DNA of 7,431 nucleotides from Actinomycetota bacterium (GTDB taxonomy: Bacteria > Actinomycetota > Actinomycetes > Actinomycetales > Cellulomonadaceae), in NCBI GenBank assembly GCA_018898235.1, contig JAHIJU010000150.1, positions 1-7,431 on the forward strand. The letters run 5' to 3'. This document shows positions 6,217-7,431 of this stretch, in pieces. The translations under genes were made by a program, and so were the position numbers. The notes beneath the pieces were generated by a model, which was not told where the DNA came from, did not search any database, and worked only from the letters and a program-made list of their open reading frames with translations. The stretch's first letter is position 1; every line of letters begins with the position of its first letter.

Positions 6217-7428
6217 ATGAAGAACACCGACGGACAGCCGTTCGGCACGCTCCAGTCGCTCAAGGTCATCAACGCCTCTGCCGTCGTCGCCGGACCGTTC
6301 ATGTGCGAGCTCTTCGCCGAGCAGGGCGCCGACGTGATCCAGCTGGAGAACCCGCGGATCCCGGACATGTACCGGATCTGGCCGCAGGCGTTCTCCATGG
6401 ACCGCCGCAACCAGCGCTCCATGACCCTCGATGTGCCGTCCGCCCAGGGGCGGGAGGTCCTGTTCCGGCTGATCGCCGACGCGGACATGCTGGTCGAGTC
6501 CTCCAAGGGCGGCACCTGGAAGAAGTGGGGCCTGACCGACGAGGTGCTCTGGGCGCACAACCCCAAGCTCGTCATCGTGCATGTGTCCGGATTCGGCCTG
6601 TCCGGCGACCCGACGTACATCCCGCGGGCCTCGTTCGACTCGATCGGGCAGGCGTTCAGCGGGTACCTCGCGATCAACGGCTACCCGGACCCGATGGAGC
6701 CGTACGTCACCAAGCCGTACACCGGTGACTTCATCACGGGCCTGTTCGGCGCCTGGTCCGCCCTCGCCGCGGTGATCCGCGCCCGCGAGACCGGGGAGGG
6801 CGAGTCGATCGACATCGCCCAGTTCGAGTCGCTCGTGCGGCTGCAGGCCTCCTACCTCACCGACGGGCTCAACAAGGGCGCCCAGGCCCCTCGGATGGGC
6901 AACCTCGACACCGTGGGTGCGTGCAAGGGCACCCAGAGGTGCTCGGACGGCTGGATCTTCATCGCGGTCGGTGGCGCAACAGCGGTGCGCAACATGGTGG
7001 AGCTGTTCGGGCTGGGCGACGACCCCGACTTCGAGGGCACCATCCAGTCGATCACCCGTGACAAGCCGGAGCGTGCCCGCAAGTTCGTGGAGAAGATCGA
7101 CGCCTACTGCCTGGCCCACACGGTCGATGAGGTCGAGGCGGCCCTCGCGCCGCTCGGCGTGGCCTGCAGCCCGATCATGACCTACGCCCGGATGGAGCAG
7201 AACTCCCACTACCGGGCGCGCGGCGTCCTGACCCAGTGGGACGACGTGGCCACCGGGGAGCCGATCAAGGGTGCGGCCCCGGTCCCGCGTTTCGCGCGCA
7301 ACCCCAGCCAGATCGTCCGCGGCGGCGCACCGTTCGACCACGACACGGTGGACGTGCTGCGCGAGCACGGCTTCACCGACGAGGAGGTGGCGGCCCTGCG
7401 GGCGAGCGGGGCGGTCGGTTCGAACTGA
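6217..7428 (+). CDS. CaiB/BaiF family (class III) CoA transferase, second of a tandem pair
   Basis: A 403-aa paralogue of the preceding gene with the same predicted chemistry. Shared blocks include FGTLQSLKV, AEQGADVIQLENP, MDRRNQRSMTLD, LWAHNPKLVIVHVSGFG, SFDSIGQAFSGY, GEGESIDIAQFE and HYRARGVLTQWDD. The catalytic aspartate is Asp171 in YTGDFITG, matching Asp169 of E. coli CaiB. It differs from the first copy around the presumed active-site loop (AVGGATAVRNM against ALGAGVVRRLL) and in a longer lysine- and arginine-rich stretch at residues 281-293, so the two are not simple duplicates. The gap of 34 bp, a strong ribosome binding site and no terminator point to co-transcription. They may act as two enzymes with different acids or as two subunits of one transferase, as in benzylsuccinate CoA transferase. 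The gene ends 3 bases before the window edge; what follows is unknown. Confidence 0.93.
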   Translation: MKNTDGQPFGTLQSLKVINASAVVAGPFMCELFAEQGADVIQLENPRIPDMYRIWPQAFSMDRRNQRSMTLDVPSAQGREVLFRLIADADMLVESSKGGTWKKWGLTDEVLWAHNPKLVIVHVSGFGLSGDPTYIPRASFDSIGQAFSGYLAINGYPDPMEPYVTKPYTGDFITGLFGAWSALAAVIRARETGEGESIDIAQFESLVRLQASYLTDGLNKGAQAPRMGNLDTVGACKGTQRCSDGWIFIAVGGATAVRNMVELFGLGDDPDFEGTIQSITRDKPERARKFVEKIDAYCLAHTVDEVEAALAPLGVACSPIMTYARMEQNSHYRARGVLTQWDDVATGEPIKGAAPVPRFARNPSQIVRGGAPFDHDTVDVLREHGFTDEEVAALRASGAVGSN

Positions 7429-7431
7429 CGA

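Overview
The window looks like a chromosomal segment from a high-GC Gram-positive bacterium (Actinomycetota). The evidence is uniformly G/C-ending codons, GTG and TTG starts, hairpin terminators without U-tracts, two different ClpP subunits encoded side by side, and a ClpX whose N-terminus is nearly identical to the mycobacterial type. I cannot fix the genus from the sequence alone.

Positions 1-4198 carry a conserved protein-quality-control block, all on the + strand. It holds the 3' part of tig (trigger factor), then clpP1 and clpP2 (the two subunits of the ClpP protease), then clpX (the AAA+ unfoldase that feeds them). A strong hairpin follows tig and another follows clpP2, so the block reads as three transcription units: tig, clpP1-clpP2 and clpX. 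Upstream of clpP1 sits a good match to the operator of the activator ClgR, about 60 bp before a recognisable promoter. This suggests stress-induced expression of the protease, as in other actinobacteria. The clpX gap holds its own sigma-70-like promoter candidate.

Positions 4264-4584 encode a small AroQ-class chorismate mutase (phenylalanine/tyrosine branch of the shikimate pathway). A -10-like TAGGAT lies just before its GTG start, so its mRNA may be leaderless.

Positions 4585-4937 are non-coding. A GC-rich GGTCC-repeat tract is followed by a less GC-rich stretch with a 20-bp near-perfect palindrome that looks like a repressor operator. This gap appears to separate core genes from accessory metabolism.

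Positions 4938-7428 hold two tandem, paralogous class III CoA transferases of the CaiB/BaiF family, 34 bp apart and probably one operon. Both keep the catalytic aspartate. They may form homodimers with different substrates or a two-subunit enzyme; the genes beyond the window would be needed to assign a pathway. No mobile element, CRISPR array, tRNA or rRNA was seen. Nothing in the window is clearly a new system. The tandem CoA-transferase pair with its palindromic control region is the part least explained by known biology.
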